Origin: Notospermus geniculatus
Lineage: Eukaryota > Nemertea > Pilidiophora > Heteronemertea > Lineidae
DNA length: 64,000 nucleotides
Assembly (NCBI GenBank): GCA_002633025.1
Contig: NMRB01000209.1
Span: 40,573 to 104,572, forward strand
Direction: 5' to 3'
Each line of letters starts with the position of its first letter. Position 1 is the stretch's first letter. This document shows positions 1 to 10,618 of this stretch, piece after piece. The notes under the pieces were generated by a model. It had not been told where the DNA came from, made no database searches, and saw only the letters and a list, made by a program, of their open reading frames with translations. Made by a program: the position numbers and the translations under genes.

Positions 1-405
1 CCCCCCCCCCCTTCGCCTAGACATCTGCCTTTCCCAGCCACATTGATCCTTAGCATGTTTTTTCTGGTAGAAACCCAGTTGGGTATCTATAAACCGGGGG
101 GGAGGTGTAGAAGAAAATGCGTCTTAAATTTTGCCGATATTTGGTCTTAAAAACGTCTTAAATTTGGTGCTCCACAGGCTGTAGACACCCTGAGTAAGTC
201 TCCCGAATCCCATTCATGTCTGTGAAGTCATCTCAGAAAGACCATCTCACTGGCATACACTCGTTAGTTGGAGCACACAAATTCATGTGAAGGATTGAAA
301 ACGGTGACTGAGTCAGGTCACGACATAAAACTCGCAGAGATGAGGTCACATAAATCTGTAATTCCCAGACATGGCTCCCAGAGATGACCTTGCTGAGATT
401 GCCAT
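1..405. other. No gene seen; poly-C start
   Basis: The window opens with a run of C. The open frames here are short and overlap on both strands without splice sites or recognisable domains, so I see nothing functional. Confidence 0.5.
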
Positions 406-408
406 ATA

Positions 409-625
409 CTGTAAAGCAAGATAATTTCGCGGCTGGAAATTTTCGCGAATCAAGAATTATAGACATATTCACGGCAGGATATTTTCGCAAGTCTCCGCCA
501 TTTTTTTCATGGACTGTATTTATCACTTGCGTGTACTCATATTCGCGACAGGAAATTTTCGCGACTCATACACTCTCGCGAAATTCGCGAAAATTTCCTG
601 CACGTGAAATTTTCCTGCTTTACAG
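409..625. mobile_element. MITE-like element, TIR CTGTAAAGCA, TA-flanked
   Basis: The left end CTGTAAAGCA is matched by TGCTTTACAG at the right end, and both sides are flanked by TA (407-408 and 626-627). The interior is full of GCGAAAATTT-type words in both orientations, so much of the element folds on itself. No transposase frame is present, so it is a non-autonomous element. The TA duplication fits the Tc1/mariner or a related group, but the superfamily is not certain. Confidence 0.6.
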
Positions 626-882
626 TATGTTCTACCAGCTTAACTCATCTGTCCCCAGAGTCCAGCAGACGGCATCTTCTGTCAAAGTTTTCTCACATCC
701 TGTGGTATTGATTGAAAAATATTTGAAGAAAGGTTGTTGCTGTGAACCATCTGAAGAATGTTTCTTCAAATTTTTTCAAGTTCATTTCCAAGGATTTTAG
801 AAAACTTCCAACAAAAGATAATGTTTGCCCAAACCTGGGAGCAGATTTTAGTTACGGCATCATGTTGATCATGGTAGATGTA

Positions 883-2217
883 CAGTCTTGTTAAAAAATA
901 AAAAGACAGTAATGTTTTCTGTTCTGCTGAGAAGCCAATGGTCATTTATGAGCAAGGTTGCCATTTTTATACACCAAGATATGTTGCCTAAATGATGACA
1001 TACGAAATTTAGGATTTGTGGTAAATTATCATGAAAATATTAGAATTTCAAAATAGCCTATCAAGAAAAAACACAATTTCAGAATCTCCAATTTTCATTT
1101 CAAAATCAGCTTGACATTCTTCCCTGATGATTTCTAAGAAATTCTGTGAAAAGTTTCGAAAAATCTCTTGTCGTTTTCAAGAAATATCAAAATATCATCA
1201 GAAAAACATGCTATTTTTTGGGGGTATTTTAAGACTTTCGTTAAATTCTCCGTCTATTGAAGTAAAAATGATGGAATAATCAGTTGGACTATGGATGAAT
1301 GGCCGTTAATGAAAGAAAAATATGAAAACTATCGAATTTTGCAAAATATCAAATTCATAAAAACTGATGATATTCTGATATATCTGGAAAATGAGAAGTG
1401 ATTTTTAAAAAGTTTCTTCACAGGAATTCATAGGACTAGCATATTCAACCGTGGCGAGCACATTTGAGGGAGTCATTTTGTCTAGAATATTCTGTGGTAG
1501 AGGGTCTGTTGCTTTATTGATGCATTTATTTGGAGAGGGGTAGTTTATTAATTTATCAATCGTTAACCGTCAAATCCATGAGCAGTGAGGAGTTTTGACT
1601 TGAAAACAGCAGCATCACATCTGGTTTATCTCAGGCTATGCCAAGGTGACCCAGATTCATGATAGCTAGGTTCACATGCGTCCCACCGTGTATCTGTTGG
1701 TAATAAGTCGCTGCCATTCTTGTAGATGGCAGCGCAGGTCACCACACATATGATTTTCTCTCTTTTTCATACAAACCAGCACTTCTTTTAAAACCAAAAT
1801 ACCGCCAAGAGCAGACTCCTCATATTGTACTCTACACATAAGCCGCTCTTTGTAGGCTTCAAGCCCCAACTAAGGAGGAGATAGGGCAGAGAGTCCGGTT
1901 CACCGTAACTGTGTACAGTCATTACATAGCAAGTATAGCAGATAACAGGTCAGCTCAGGTTGATAACAAAATCCAACATGGCTACCGTCCATTATAGTAT
2001 AGATTGACTGATGAATGATATCACGCTGATTTTAAATTAAAAATTCAGAATTTTGAAAAATGAAGCTTTTTTGATATTGATATTTTGATGATATTTTAGT
2101 GATATTCCGTCACAAACCCGTATGTGATCCTTCTAACAACATTATAGGGCATAACATAATACAAGTTGAGGTTGGAACCTTCGGTATTAGCTGTCTTTTT
2201 ACTTTTTAACAAGACTG
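883..2217. mobile_element. Non-autonomous Tc1/mariner-like element, 1.3 kb
   Basis: The ends are inverted repeats beginning CAGTCTTGTTAAAAA (883 onward, and its complement ending at 2217). They match at 30 of 31 positions if the flanking TG/TA bases are included (879-909 against 2191-2221). The element is flanked by TA at 881-882 and 2218-2219. The CAGT end, the TA target and the 1335 bp length are typical of Tc1/mariner elements. The interior is AT-rich, with repeated AAATATCATCA-like words near both ends, and holds no transposase-like frame; the longest frame is about 65 codons. It is therefore a degenerate or non-autonomous copy. Confidence 0.7.
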
Positions 2218-2277
2218 TACATTTCAAGATAACTTGGAACTATTCTACAGGAGGGCCCAGGGACATTCTCTAGGGCA

Positions 2278-2379
2278 CATCCTCCCATCGCAGGGCTTTG
2301 GTCTCGCTCCTCTTCATACTCGCACGTGAGAGTGAGCCTATGAAGAGGAGCGAGACCAAAGCCCTGCAATGGGAGGATG
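2278..2379. mobile_element. Hairpin MITE with 8-bp target duplication (copy 1)
   Basis: Two arms of about 41 bp (starting CATCCTCCCATCGCAGGGC, ending GCCCTGCAATGGGAGGATG) are nearly perfect inverted complements around a short loop. The 8-bp sequence CTAGGGCA flanks it on both sides (2270-2277 and 2380-2387). An 8-bp duplication is typical of hAT-type transposition. Two more copies of the family lie at 27258-27367 and 27969-28073. Confidence 0.75.
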
Positions 2380-2400
2380 CTAGGGCAGTGGCACTCGAGG

Positions 2401-2610
2401 TAGAATAACTGGGTTCATTTGACAGTATTTTTGTCAAGTGGGTTCAGGGATGATATAGGGGTGACCATTTGGCAGGGTTTATGTACAATTGGTTCAGGAG
2501 GTAGGTATACAGGAGTAGAGACGATGCAGGTCTTGCTCGGCGCGACGGAGGCTTTGACGATTTGGCAGGGTTCTGGTTCAGGAGACGAGGAGTAGCGATG
2601 AGGCAGGTTT
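2401..2610. repeat. Degenerate tandem repeat around GGTTCAGG
   Basis: The words TTTGGCAGGGTT and GGTTCAGGA recur about every 60-100 bp with drifted spacers. It looks like an old, low-copy tandem array. No coding signal is seen. Confidence 0.35.
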
Positions 2611-2754
2611 CACGGAGGTGGCAACCATTTCCATTTGCTGAAAACAGATCAAACAACATGTTATTCAATAACAAATTGTTTTATTTCATTCAAGAAGAGA
2701 TCGGTGCATTTGATTAAATGACTCACAACAGCAGTATTTCTTCAATTGAAGAAA

Positions 2755-3067
2755 CCCTGATCGAGTTGTTTTAAGAAATCAAAACTGGCGTTACAGTGTA
2801 GTGAGGAACACAATACAGCCACTGTACAATGAATCATATCCCTGGACTCCAGGGCCCATATTCATAAAACCTTGCTAGGCTTAGTTGCCTGCTAAAGTCC
2901 CTAATTTGTACAGGCCAATGTACACAACTAGCAACCAACTAAGCAAGCAAGGTTTTATGAATATGGGCCCAGTGTGTCATGTGACAGCCACATAGATCTT
3001 GTTTAAAGCGATGTTCCACGTGAGAGTTTCACGTATGAGTTGGCTCTCAATGGGTGATTCACCGTTA
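2755..3067 (+). repeat. Dispersed 310-bp repeat with internal hairpin, copy 1
   Basis: This segment is about 97% identical, by eye, to 15441-15752 in the same orientation. It contains a long hairpin (2852-2970) whose arms begin GGGCCCATATTCATAAAACC. The similarity stops at CACCGTTA, 35 bp before an unresolved base at 3102; in the other copy it starts 8 bp after an unresolved base at 15433. It behaves as a mobile repeat rather than a gene. Confidence 0.7.
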
Positions 3068-3102
3068 GGGGTCATCCATTTATTACGTACGCAAGGAGGG
3101 GN

Positions 3103-3222
3103 ATGTTGGTGATAAAACCACGCAAGTGCCATATGTTGGTGATAAAACCACGCAAGTGCCATATGTTGGTGATAAAACCACGCAAGTGCCATATGTTGGT
3201 GATAAAACCACGCAAGTGCCAT
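3103..3222 (+). repeat. 30-bp minisatellite, four units
   Basis: Four identical units of ATGTTGGTGATAAAACCACG plus CAAGTGCCAT. Because 30 is a multiple of 3 the frame stays open and would encode a repeated decapeptide starting MLVIKP, but there is no other sign of coding. The core TAAAACCACGCAAGTGCCAT recurs at 5085-5160. Confidence 0.9.
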
Positions 3223-3668
3223 ACAGGTGTAACGTTTTTCAGTGTGGCCGTTCTTCTGTGTGATTCCCATTGTTGGAACACACTGGGAAACAGACTCACT
3301 GTTTCTCTGTGTGTCGCTCATTGTCAAGTCGCCGCTTATTCTGTCAATCTATTGTAATCTATTGTAATGTCACACTGACCCACGGGCCACACTGAAAAAC
3401 ATGACACTTTGGTATCTGGAAAGGACTTTAATATTGTATCGCCAATGATACGTAGTTACTTCTGCTTAGCTCAGGTGGCAGCACAAGTCAGTTGGTGTGT
3501 CTTTTATATAGTGGCCTACTTCCCTCCACGTTTTCTGTCGCAGTTTGCACCTTACAACTTCGCGAGGCGTTTTGGACAATGTACGCATAAATTAACCCTT
3601 TGTCGTCTAACAACGATAACACAGAAGTTATCTGACCACAAAATATTGTAGGAATCACAATACCGGTA

Positions 3669-3724
<56 letters not shown>

Positions 3725-3748
3725 AATGATAATGATAATGATAATAAT
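3669..3748 (+). repeat. (ATG)n / (ATAATG)n microsatellite
   Basis: About 18 ATG triplets are followed by ATAATG hexamers. The long apparent frames on both strands (poly-Met, poly-Ile, poly-Ser) are by-products of the repeat. A MULE-like element begins at its right edge. Confidence 0.95.
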
Positions 3749-4417
3749 GCTGAAGGGGTTATTGTCGTCCTGGGTACACATAAAGTGTACCCAGGTTCGA
3801 TGTCGTCAAGTGAAACTGCACCCTGGGTCCACTTTCGTGTTACAAACTGTACCCAGGTTCTGATTTGGAGACCTAGGGACAAGCTCATTCTCAAGATTTC
3901 GTGGGATACGTGAATTAGCGTATGTTGGTTCCAGGATCCTGTTGCTATGACCTTGGAGGAATTACTAGTATACTGACAGGAGGAACAGCGAGCTAATTGC
4001 CCCTCTATAATCCCTTTTTCACACCTCCCCAAACAATCGAACACACAGGCCCGCAGTGTTTGCCCAGCAAGTTATGACACATGATCAAACAAACCCATCA
4101 TGGCCATGCACAATGGCACATGCACATGTAGGCCTGCATGGAAATGACACGTTTTCTTGTCTAGCTGGCGAGTTGATTAACTTTCTCTGTAACCATCCGA
4201 GGTTGAAAACTGTCCAGCTAGTCTTCTTTAACTTTTTGCACGGCCAACTTGCAGGCACAAAAGTGACTTCACCGAGAACAACCTCGCCCCGAGGTCTCTA
4301 AATCAGAACCTGGGTACAGATTGTAACAAGAAAGTGGACCCAGGGTACAGTTTTACTTGACGACATCGAACCTGGGTACACTTTATGTGTACCCAGGACG
4401 ACAATAACCCCTTCAGC
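3749..4417. mobile_element. MULE-like element with ~130-bp TIRs and 9-bp TSD
   Basis: The first ~130 bp (3749-3878) return as an inverted copy at 4288-4417, about 95% identical. The ends read GCTGAAGGGGTTATTG. The 9-bp sequence GATAATAAT flanks both sides (3740-3748 and 4418-4426). Each terminal repeat holds a smaller palindrome around CCTGGGTACAC/GTGTACCCAGG. Very long terminal repeats with a 9-bp duplication are the mark of Mutator-like elements. The 400-bp core has no transposase frame, so it is non-autonomous. The left duplication overlaps a microsatellite, which weakens that one piece of evidence. Confidence 0.7.
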
Positions 4418-4660
4418 GATAATAATGTGAGTTCTTAGCTTTCCAGTTGAACTGCTCAATGCGCTTTACATTATTAGGCCTACCCCAGCTATAGGCCTAC
4501 ATGTAGGTCTGTTCATTCCAATTAATTCTTTCTCCACTCCCTGGGGCGTATTACAAAAAAACATTCTTGGCAAAAAGGGTTGTTTGGGGTTTTAAAAACC
4601 TGGCATTTTTGAGTAAAATGAGTTGAAAAGGAGGGGCAAACTTGGTAATGTGGTTATGCT

Positions 4661-4975
4661 ACATAGGGCTTATTCTGGTAGCCTGTGGTGGCTGATTATG
4701 TAATAATTGGTAAAACAATAGAAATCCCATTGTTCTGTACGTGGTATTCCTGGGGTATTTTCGCAATAACTGCAGATATTTCAATCACACTTGGAAGGAT
4801 TGTAATGCTAGGGCTAAGCTACATGGGTGATAGCGCAAGCTAGGTGATTATGTAATAATTAGCAGAACAATAGAGACCCCATTGTTCTACAATATGCTTG
4901 GGGTATTTTCGCAATAACTGCACATACATGTAATTCATTCGAACTTGGTACAGTGGTAATGCTAGCCGAAGCTTA
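4661..4975 (+). repeat. Diverged tandem duplication, ~170-bp unit
   Basis: Two successive blocks share GATTATGTAATAATT, CCCATTGTTCT and GGGGTATTTTCGCAATAACT in the same order. This is an old direct duplication without coding features. Confidence 0.6.
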
Positions 4976-5011
4976 CAAATCAAATGTGGCCTACAGGAAC
5001 AAAGTTCTGGA

Positions 5012-5172
5012 CTTGCGTGGTTTTAGCACTCATTTGGCAGCTTGCACCAGACGAGTGTACCTAAGTGCCATGTTACCGTAGTGCTAAAACCACGCGAGTG
5101 CCATGTTCTAGTGCTAAAACCACGCAAGTGCCATGTTCTAGTGCTAAAACCACACAAGTCCTGGACTTGCAG
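5012..5172 (+). repeat. Short array related to the 3103 minisatellite
   Basis: Three units of TAGTGCTAAAACCACGCAAG plus TGCCATGTTC are preceded by an inverted copy of the same words (CTTGCGTGGTTTTAGCACT at 5014). The shared core with 3103-3222 shows one minisatellite family at two sites 2 kb apart. Confidence 0.75.
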
Positions 5173-5492
5173 GTTTTGTTGGAGACGAAAGGAAATAAGT
5201 TTTTCTCATTTATATCCTTGTCTTCATTGTTTTTATGCTTTTTCCAACTGTATAAGCACTGTGCACAACTTTTCGGAGAGAAAAAAATTGATGCCCAATG
5301 CAGGCTAGNCAGACAGTGGAGTGGAACATGGGGGGGGGGGAGTTGAGACAGGAGGGATCACTCTGAATCTAAGTCGGGGCAACACAATAAGGGGGGCATA
5401 GGTTCACTCCTAAGCACCATGGGGAGGGGCGAGGAAGGACGAAGCCCTACGATGTCACAAGGGATGAGTGGGGATTGAGAACATAGGGATAG

Positions 5493-5773
5493 CAGAGGCG
5501 TAGCTTGCTTTATGGCCTAGGGGGAAAACTGATTGAGTCACTCTGGAGGGCGAAGTCGGAGGGGGTCTGGGGGCCTTCCCGCAGAAAAAAATTGAACAAA
5601 TAAAATTAAAATTTGAATAAATACCAACATCCTCTCAGATGCATTTTCCCGACATCTGACACTTCAATAACTTGGCTCGAAGAGAGAAAATGACCTTTTA
5701 GAGGAAAAATTGCTTTGTCCCTTTTTGCTTTGGGGGCATTTGCCCCCTCCCGCCCCCGCTAGCTACGCCCCTG
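5493..5773. mobile_element. MITE with TIR CAGRGGCGTAGCT, 5-bp TSD
   Basis: The left end CAGAGGCGTAGCTTGC and right end GCTAGCTACGCCCCTG are inverted matches. GATAG flanks both sides (5488-5492 and 5774-5778). A poly-G/poly-C tract lies just inside the ends. A broken left end of the same family stands at 15403-15432. There is no coding capacity. Confidence 0.65.
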
Positions 5774-5778
5774 GATAG

Positions 5779-6507
5779 AGCAGAGTTGCATCATCCCAGC
5801 ACGTCCCTAACGCCCTAAGCCTGGAGACTATTCCCTCTTAGAACGAATCGACGAGACTGGAGGAAGGGCAAAACGGTAGAGAAGGAGATAGTTCTACGGC
5901 CAACCCGACATGTGTAAATAAGAAAAAAAAAGAAGAGAAGATGAAAACATGTACATCATGTATACATGTAGAAGTACATGAAATGGGTGCGAACGGTGTG
6001 GATGTGGAGTGAATTCAGTTCATTATTTTCTTCTTAAAAATCGCTGGATATACTCGAATTATGGCGTTTTTCATGATAATCCATGATTCTTGAGAAGGAG
6101 AAAACAAGAGAAGTGAGGGATGTCAGTATTTTATGTCACCGATTTGATCATTGTTCACTTGCAAGTTGCATTGTTTTTTCATCAGCATCATGACGACATG
6201 AGGCTGAGCATCATCATCATTCATCATCCCATCGAATCGATCATGCAATGGATGCATGCATGCAGAAGCAGGATGATAGGCCTACACGCAGCCAGCCGCA
6301 GGCGTATACATGTAGGCCTACTCGAGACTCATGTAGGGCCTCGGTCTGACTCTGAGTCTGTGACACATTCGACATTAGGCCTATGGGATGGCCATTTTTG
6401 GCGACCTGCCCAAGAAGATACATGTACGCTAGCACATGAGCATACCACCCACTAGGCCTAGGCCTAGGCCTACTACTGTGCGTGGTCTGTGCTAGCCTAG
6501 GCCTATG
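5779..6507. other. Non-coding stretch rich in AGGCCT
   Basis: No gene is supported. The stretch holds CAT/GAT triplet runs near 6190-6250 and many TAGGCCTA words. The open frames here overlap on both strands and have no splice context. Confidence 0.4.
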
Positions 6508-6516
6508 ATGGGCTAG

Positions 6517-7077
6517 CGGTCGCACTAATTTGCGTCCAGCAGCGACCAATTGCGTCCAGTTGCGTCCAACTGGTTGGGGACCCCGGTTGGGGTCGAAAAT
6601 TCGCAAACACTCTGGAAATTGCCTTTTCATTTATCATCAGTTGCGTCCAACGCTATAAAACACTAATTTTCTCAATACAAATGTTAAAATTTCATTTTTA
6701 AATTGTAATTCACCACATTATCTCATCAGAATTAATCAGACAAATCTGAATTAATGGCATCTGACGGGAATAAAAACTCACAAAGTCGGCCTTCCGCGAT
6801 TGTGATTCCTCAGGCCGTCGCGGCCATATTGGTAGAGTCTATCCCGAACGACGGTAACAACAAAATGGCTGCCGGCGTCTGGACGCAAAATTAAAATCAA
6901 CAAATCATGGAAATGAGTGATGGGAAACGTTCCAAATACATGAAATACATTTCAGAAACATTTGATTGACTCCTGCCCACACTCACAAATATTGATATGG
7001 TCACTTTTATTGCTAGAAATACTTTTTTATGCCGTTGGACGCAACTGGTCGCAGTTGGACGCAATTTAGTGCGACCC
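6517..7077. mobile_element. 561-bp TIR element with perfect 9-bp TSD
   Basis: The ends are built of reiterated TTGCGTCCA/GCGACC words: CGGTCGCACTAATTTGCG on the left and GCAATTTAGTGCGACCC on the right. The 9-bp ATGGGCTAG is duplicated exactly at 6508-6516 and 7078-7086. The inside includes ATGGCTGCCGGCG and has no transposase frame. A 9-bp duplication again points to a Mutator-like or similar group. Confidence 0.7.
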
Positions 7078-7086
7078 ATGGGCTAG

Positions 7087-7676
7087 TAGTGCTAGATCAG
7101 CGAGATCTAGGCCTACCGTTAGGCTAGGCCGACCTCAACCATGTCAACAATGCTCAACAGGCCTATACTAGGCCTGTGCCGCCCTATGGGCCTAGATCTC
7201 CGCGTGCAGACCTGAGTCTTTATCATGTTTAGGGCCTAGCCTGCCTATGCCTAGCTATACTATTCCTGTTCCTTAATTCTACCAGTAAGCCCAGCCCAGC
7301 CCAGGCCGGCCCGTTCACTTCTGATCTGAAAGTGAACATGGTGAAAGTTCTAAAAAAAAGTCATGAGTAAGAAAAGCTCCGTCCATCTATGGGTTGGCCC
7401 AGCCGCCCCGACCTGTCCTCCTAGGGCCTAGGGTACCCCAGCCTTGTCTGTGACAGTCTTGATGTTAGTAGGGTAGGGCCAAGGCTAGGCCTAATTTAGT
7501 AATTTCTTCCAAGATCCCCCTGCCTACTTCACAAGACAGAAGATCATGAGATGAGGTTTTTACTGCAGGGAGGGGGATTTCCACCAGGGACAAGGGATTC
7601 CCATGCCTTGTGAGATTGTTACCGTGCCATGCATGGAATATCTTGATTTGGGGTGTGCTGCATGTCTGTGCTCTAA
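7087..7676. other. Non-coding stretch, AGGCCT-rich
   Basis: No supported gene. It shows TAGGCCTA words and a GCCCAGCCCAGGCC tract near 7290. Confidence 0.35.
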
Positions 7677-7679
7677 TTA

Positions 7680-8186
7680 GGCCAATGAAAATTGATTATT
7701 AGTTTCTCGTCAACAATTTTTCAGAATTTGATGAGGGTTTTTTTTCATTATTCATTATTCATTATTTTTTTCAAGCAAAAGACGACCCTTTTCAGATTCA
7801 CCATAGCACTACAAGTACCATTCAAAAGGGCATACTTGGTAGTATGCCCATTTTAAATGGAAACACCAACTACCTATGCCCTTTTGAATGGTAGGCCTAC
7901 TATTTATCAATTCTGAAATGACGATGATTATTGGAAGCTTTTAGAACTTCGATCCTGTCCATGTCAGTTTGTGTATGATTAAAATTGATAACAATAATGT
8001 TTTGGATTAAAACCATGAATGTCGTGTTATTTATTCACAACATGACAGAAACAACTCTTCCACTAATTGGAATTATGCAGATTTTTTGGAAATAATGAAA
8101 TTTTTGTAAATAATGTAATTTTTTGATGAGGGGCCTAAATCAGATGCTGGCGCTGACGAGAAACTAATAATCAATTTTCATTGGCC
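7680..8186. mobile_element. PIF/Harbinger-like MITE with TTA duplication
   Basis: The first ~31 bp (starting GGCCAATGAAAATTGATTAT) return inverted at the right end, and TTA lies on both sides (7677-7679 and 8187-8189). A 3-bp TTA/TAA target is characteristic of PIF/Harbinger. A second hairpin (7817-7893, arms TACCATTCAAAAGGGCATA) sits inside and may be a nested insertion. No coding region. Confidence 0.7.
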
Positions 8187-8351
8187 TTAGTAATTTGCCC
8201 AACAAGTGCAACATAGAATGATAGATACAGAAGAATTGTCCTGCAAAGAGAATATAACTTTTCCTTTCATGCCCTTAGCCAACCAAGCCGGTGATCCTTA
8301 ACACAGGTTGATTTACTAAAAAAAGAGCGTTACTTTTTTCCACTCAGGGAA

Positions 8352-8456
8352 ATGGAGGAATCACGTGGGGAGATGAGTGATGTCGAAGTGGATAGCGATG
8401 TTGAGGAGTTGGATGAACTTGGGGCGTGGTTGGGGCAACTGGACAGCCTCACAGCG
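8352..8456 (+). CDS. N-terminal exon of an MRL-family protein (lamellipodin/RIAM-like)
   Basis: An acceptor (TTTTTTCCACTCAG) ends at 8347, then comes ATG at 8352, 35 codons, and a consensus donor GTAAGT at 8457, in phase 0. The peptide is acidic and contains GAWLGQLDSLT. From what I know of the family, this matches the short amphipathic segment near the N-terminus of lamellipodin (RAPH1; GAWLGELDKLT) and the related segment of RIAM (APBB1IP), which binds talin and links Ras/Rap signalling to actin and integrins. A non-coding 5' exon must lie upstream. I found no following exon with the expected RA or PH domain in the window, so the gene continues elsewhere, has very long introns, or is broken. 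The family call rests on one short motif. Confidence 0.55.
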
Positions 8457-10540
8457 GTAAGTCAAAAGTAATCTTGACTTGGTACACTTTGAGAAGGTTT
8501 GTGTAGAAGTTCATGAGGCTGTGTGCTTTCCTAGTCCTAAACCTGACATTGGCTGTGAAGCCCATGCTATCTCTTTCTGCTTCAGAGAAGGAAAATAAAG
8601 AATGCTCTTTACTTAGTTTTCGATACCTGGGTTGAAATTTATACATTATAACGTGAATTTGATCACTCTCGGAAGAATTTAATCTGGTGCGTTATCACTG
8701 GGAAAAGAAATCACTGAGTAACAAGTGATTTTTCACTGGAACTATTTTTACCAACTCTTATCAAAGTGGTACTAATATAACTTTACATTTATTCGAGAAC
8801 AGGTAGATTTTGTTCTCACCTGTGAAGCTTTTTATTCCTTATCTCAATCTGCTGAAGTAGAGGTAGTTAGCTGTTTTTATCATGGTATGGCAGTTAGTTA
8901 GCACTCCTTCATACTACATGGTACATTCAGTGTAGTGGCCTTGGTTTCTTTCATTCATCCTCTGCTTACTTATTGCTGTGAAGGATGGAGTTGTACAAGT
9001 CCTTTTGATAATGACGGATCGCTATATACCGGTATTGGTTCTCGTCATAAGTAGTAAAGTACAGATTCATCAGTTTTCAGTCATCCCCAGTGGTCCAAAT
9101 ACTTTTCACAACCAAAAGCTTCTCATCTCTCAATCATGATTGCAATTTTTTCATTACACAGTGTAACCATTTGTGACCGGTGCTCTGGCAAAAGCAGACA
9201 CATGTAGCTCAGAAGGTGAGCCTTAACAAACTACGATGACACCAGGAGAGAATGGAAGAAATAGATTGCTTCAGATTTCATAATAGACAGACAATACTGA
9301 AACTGACAAACATTTGGTCTCAACCTGGCATTAAGAGCGACATGCGTGTGCTTTTGCCAGAACAAGTCACATTGTTGAACTGTTCTGAGACAGTTCCTTT
9401 AAAATGAAGACGCCAATAGGTAGGCTATACCTCCATGGTATAGGCTGACTGAGCATGTGTGAACAGGCACTGATAGTCCTGCATTTAGAATGTTATGTCG
9501 GCACATTTCATGTGCAAATGCAGAACTTGATGTAACATACATGTATGTATTGGGTCTGTATGTATTTAGTGGGCTGAAGTTATAACTTCTGGTGAAAAAA
9601 GTTGGAATGTCTATTGGACATGTTTAACTTCTTTACACATTCAAAGTCAAAGTAATTTAATGAATCGTTGCACTATTAGAACCATGGCAGGCCTGATTTG
9701 TTCTGATAACTTTATTGTTGCATTCACCAAGGTAGACCATTGAATTACTTTCTCCTGAAAGATATCAATTTTTTTGTGATCCAACACAGGTGTTAGATGT
9801 GCCACTTCTGTGGAGTGAGTCAGTGAAGCTTTCAGTGGTTTGTGTAGGCCTACCTTCCAGGTTCTATAGTCTTGTATATCACTTATACTGAGTAGCAGTA
9901 TTAAGTGTCTGGCATTGACTTTGAGAACTGATGGTTTCTAATCCACAAAGCTTGCTTTAGTGCACAGGATGCAAGCAATTCACACTGTCATACTATTTCT
10001 CAGTCAAAATGATTCATATTGTGAAGAAAAATTGATGAAGAAAAATTGTGATAGGCTCGAACACGTTGACTTATATGGTTAAAATATCATTCTTATTTTT
10101 AACCACCATTGCCATGACCATCAGGCCAACATGTATTTCGAGTTATTTCATATTGCCAACCAGTACGAGTCCTAGCTGTATGACCTCTAGCGTGTCCCCA
10201 TACATCCGGTCAATTCCCGTTGCCAGTATGATCTTTGGAAGGCTCTTCGCCATTGCCAAGTTTATCAACATTTGACAATGCATTAGCCCTACTATGAACT
10301 AGTGGTGGCAATGGGGAGGACAACAGCGACTACGAGTACCGGTATCTATATTATAATTGACGGTGGCGCTTTAACTTCGAACACGAACTCCTCCGTGGTT
10401 TCTGATCGAAATGGCACCATTTTCACAGGAAGTGTTGAAAATGACATGGGGGTGGCCCTTAAGCGGGTGGCATTACATTTTTTTACCCTTAAGCGAATAA
10501 AATGCACGAAGAAACTTCCAATGATTTGCTCAATGCCCAC

Positions 10541-10618
10541 TAGCCTGGTTCCGCTGGCCACCGTGTAGATGGCGCTGCGTACGCAACACCATCTACACGG
10601 TGGCCGACGGAACCAGGT
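10541..10618. mobile_element. Small hairpin element
   Basis: Arms of about 34 bp (CCTGGTTCCGCTGGCCACCG and its near-perfect complement) surround a six-base loop. TA lies at or next to both ends. It is probably a MITE. Confidence 0.6.

Noticed and set aside
3488-4044. Long frames with poly-Ile, poly-Ser or poly-Met
   Set aside because: They are six-frame readings of the ATG microsatellite and an inverted-repeat element, with no splice sites or domains.
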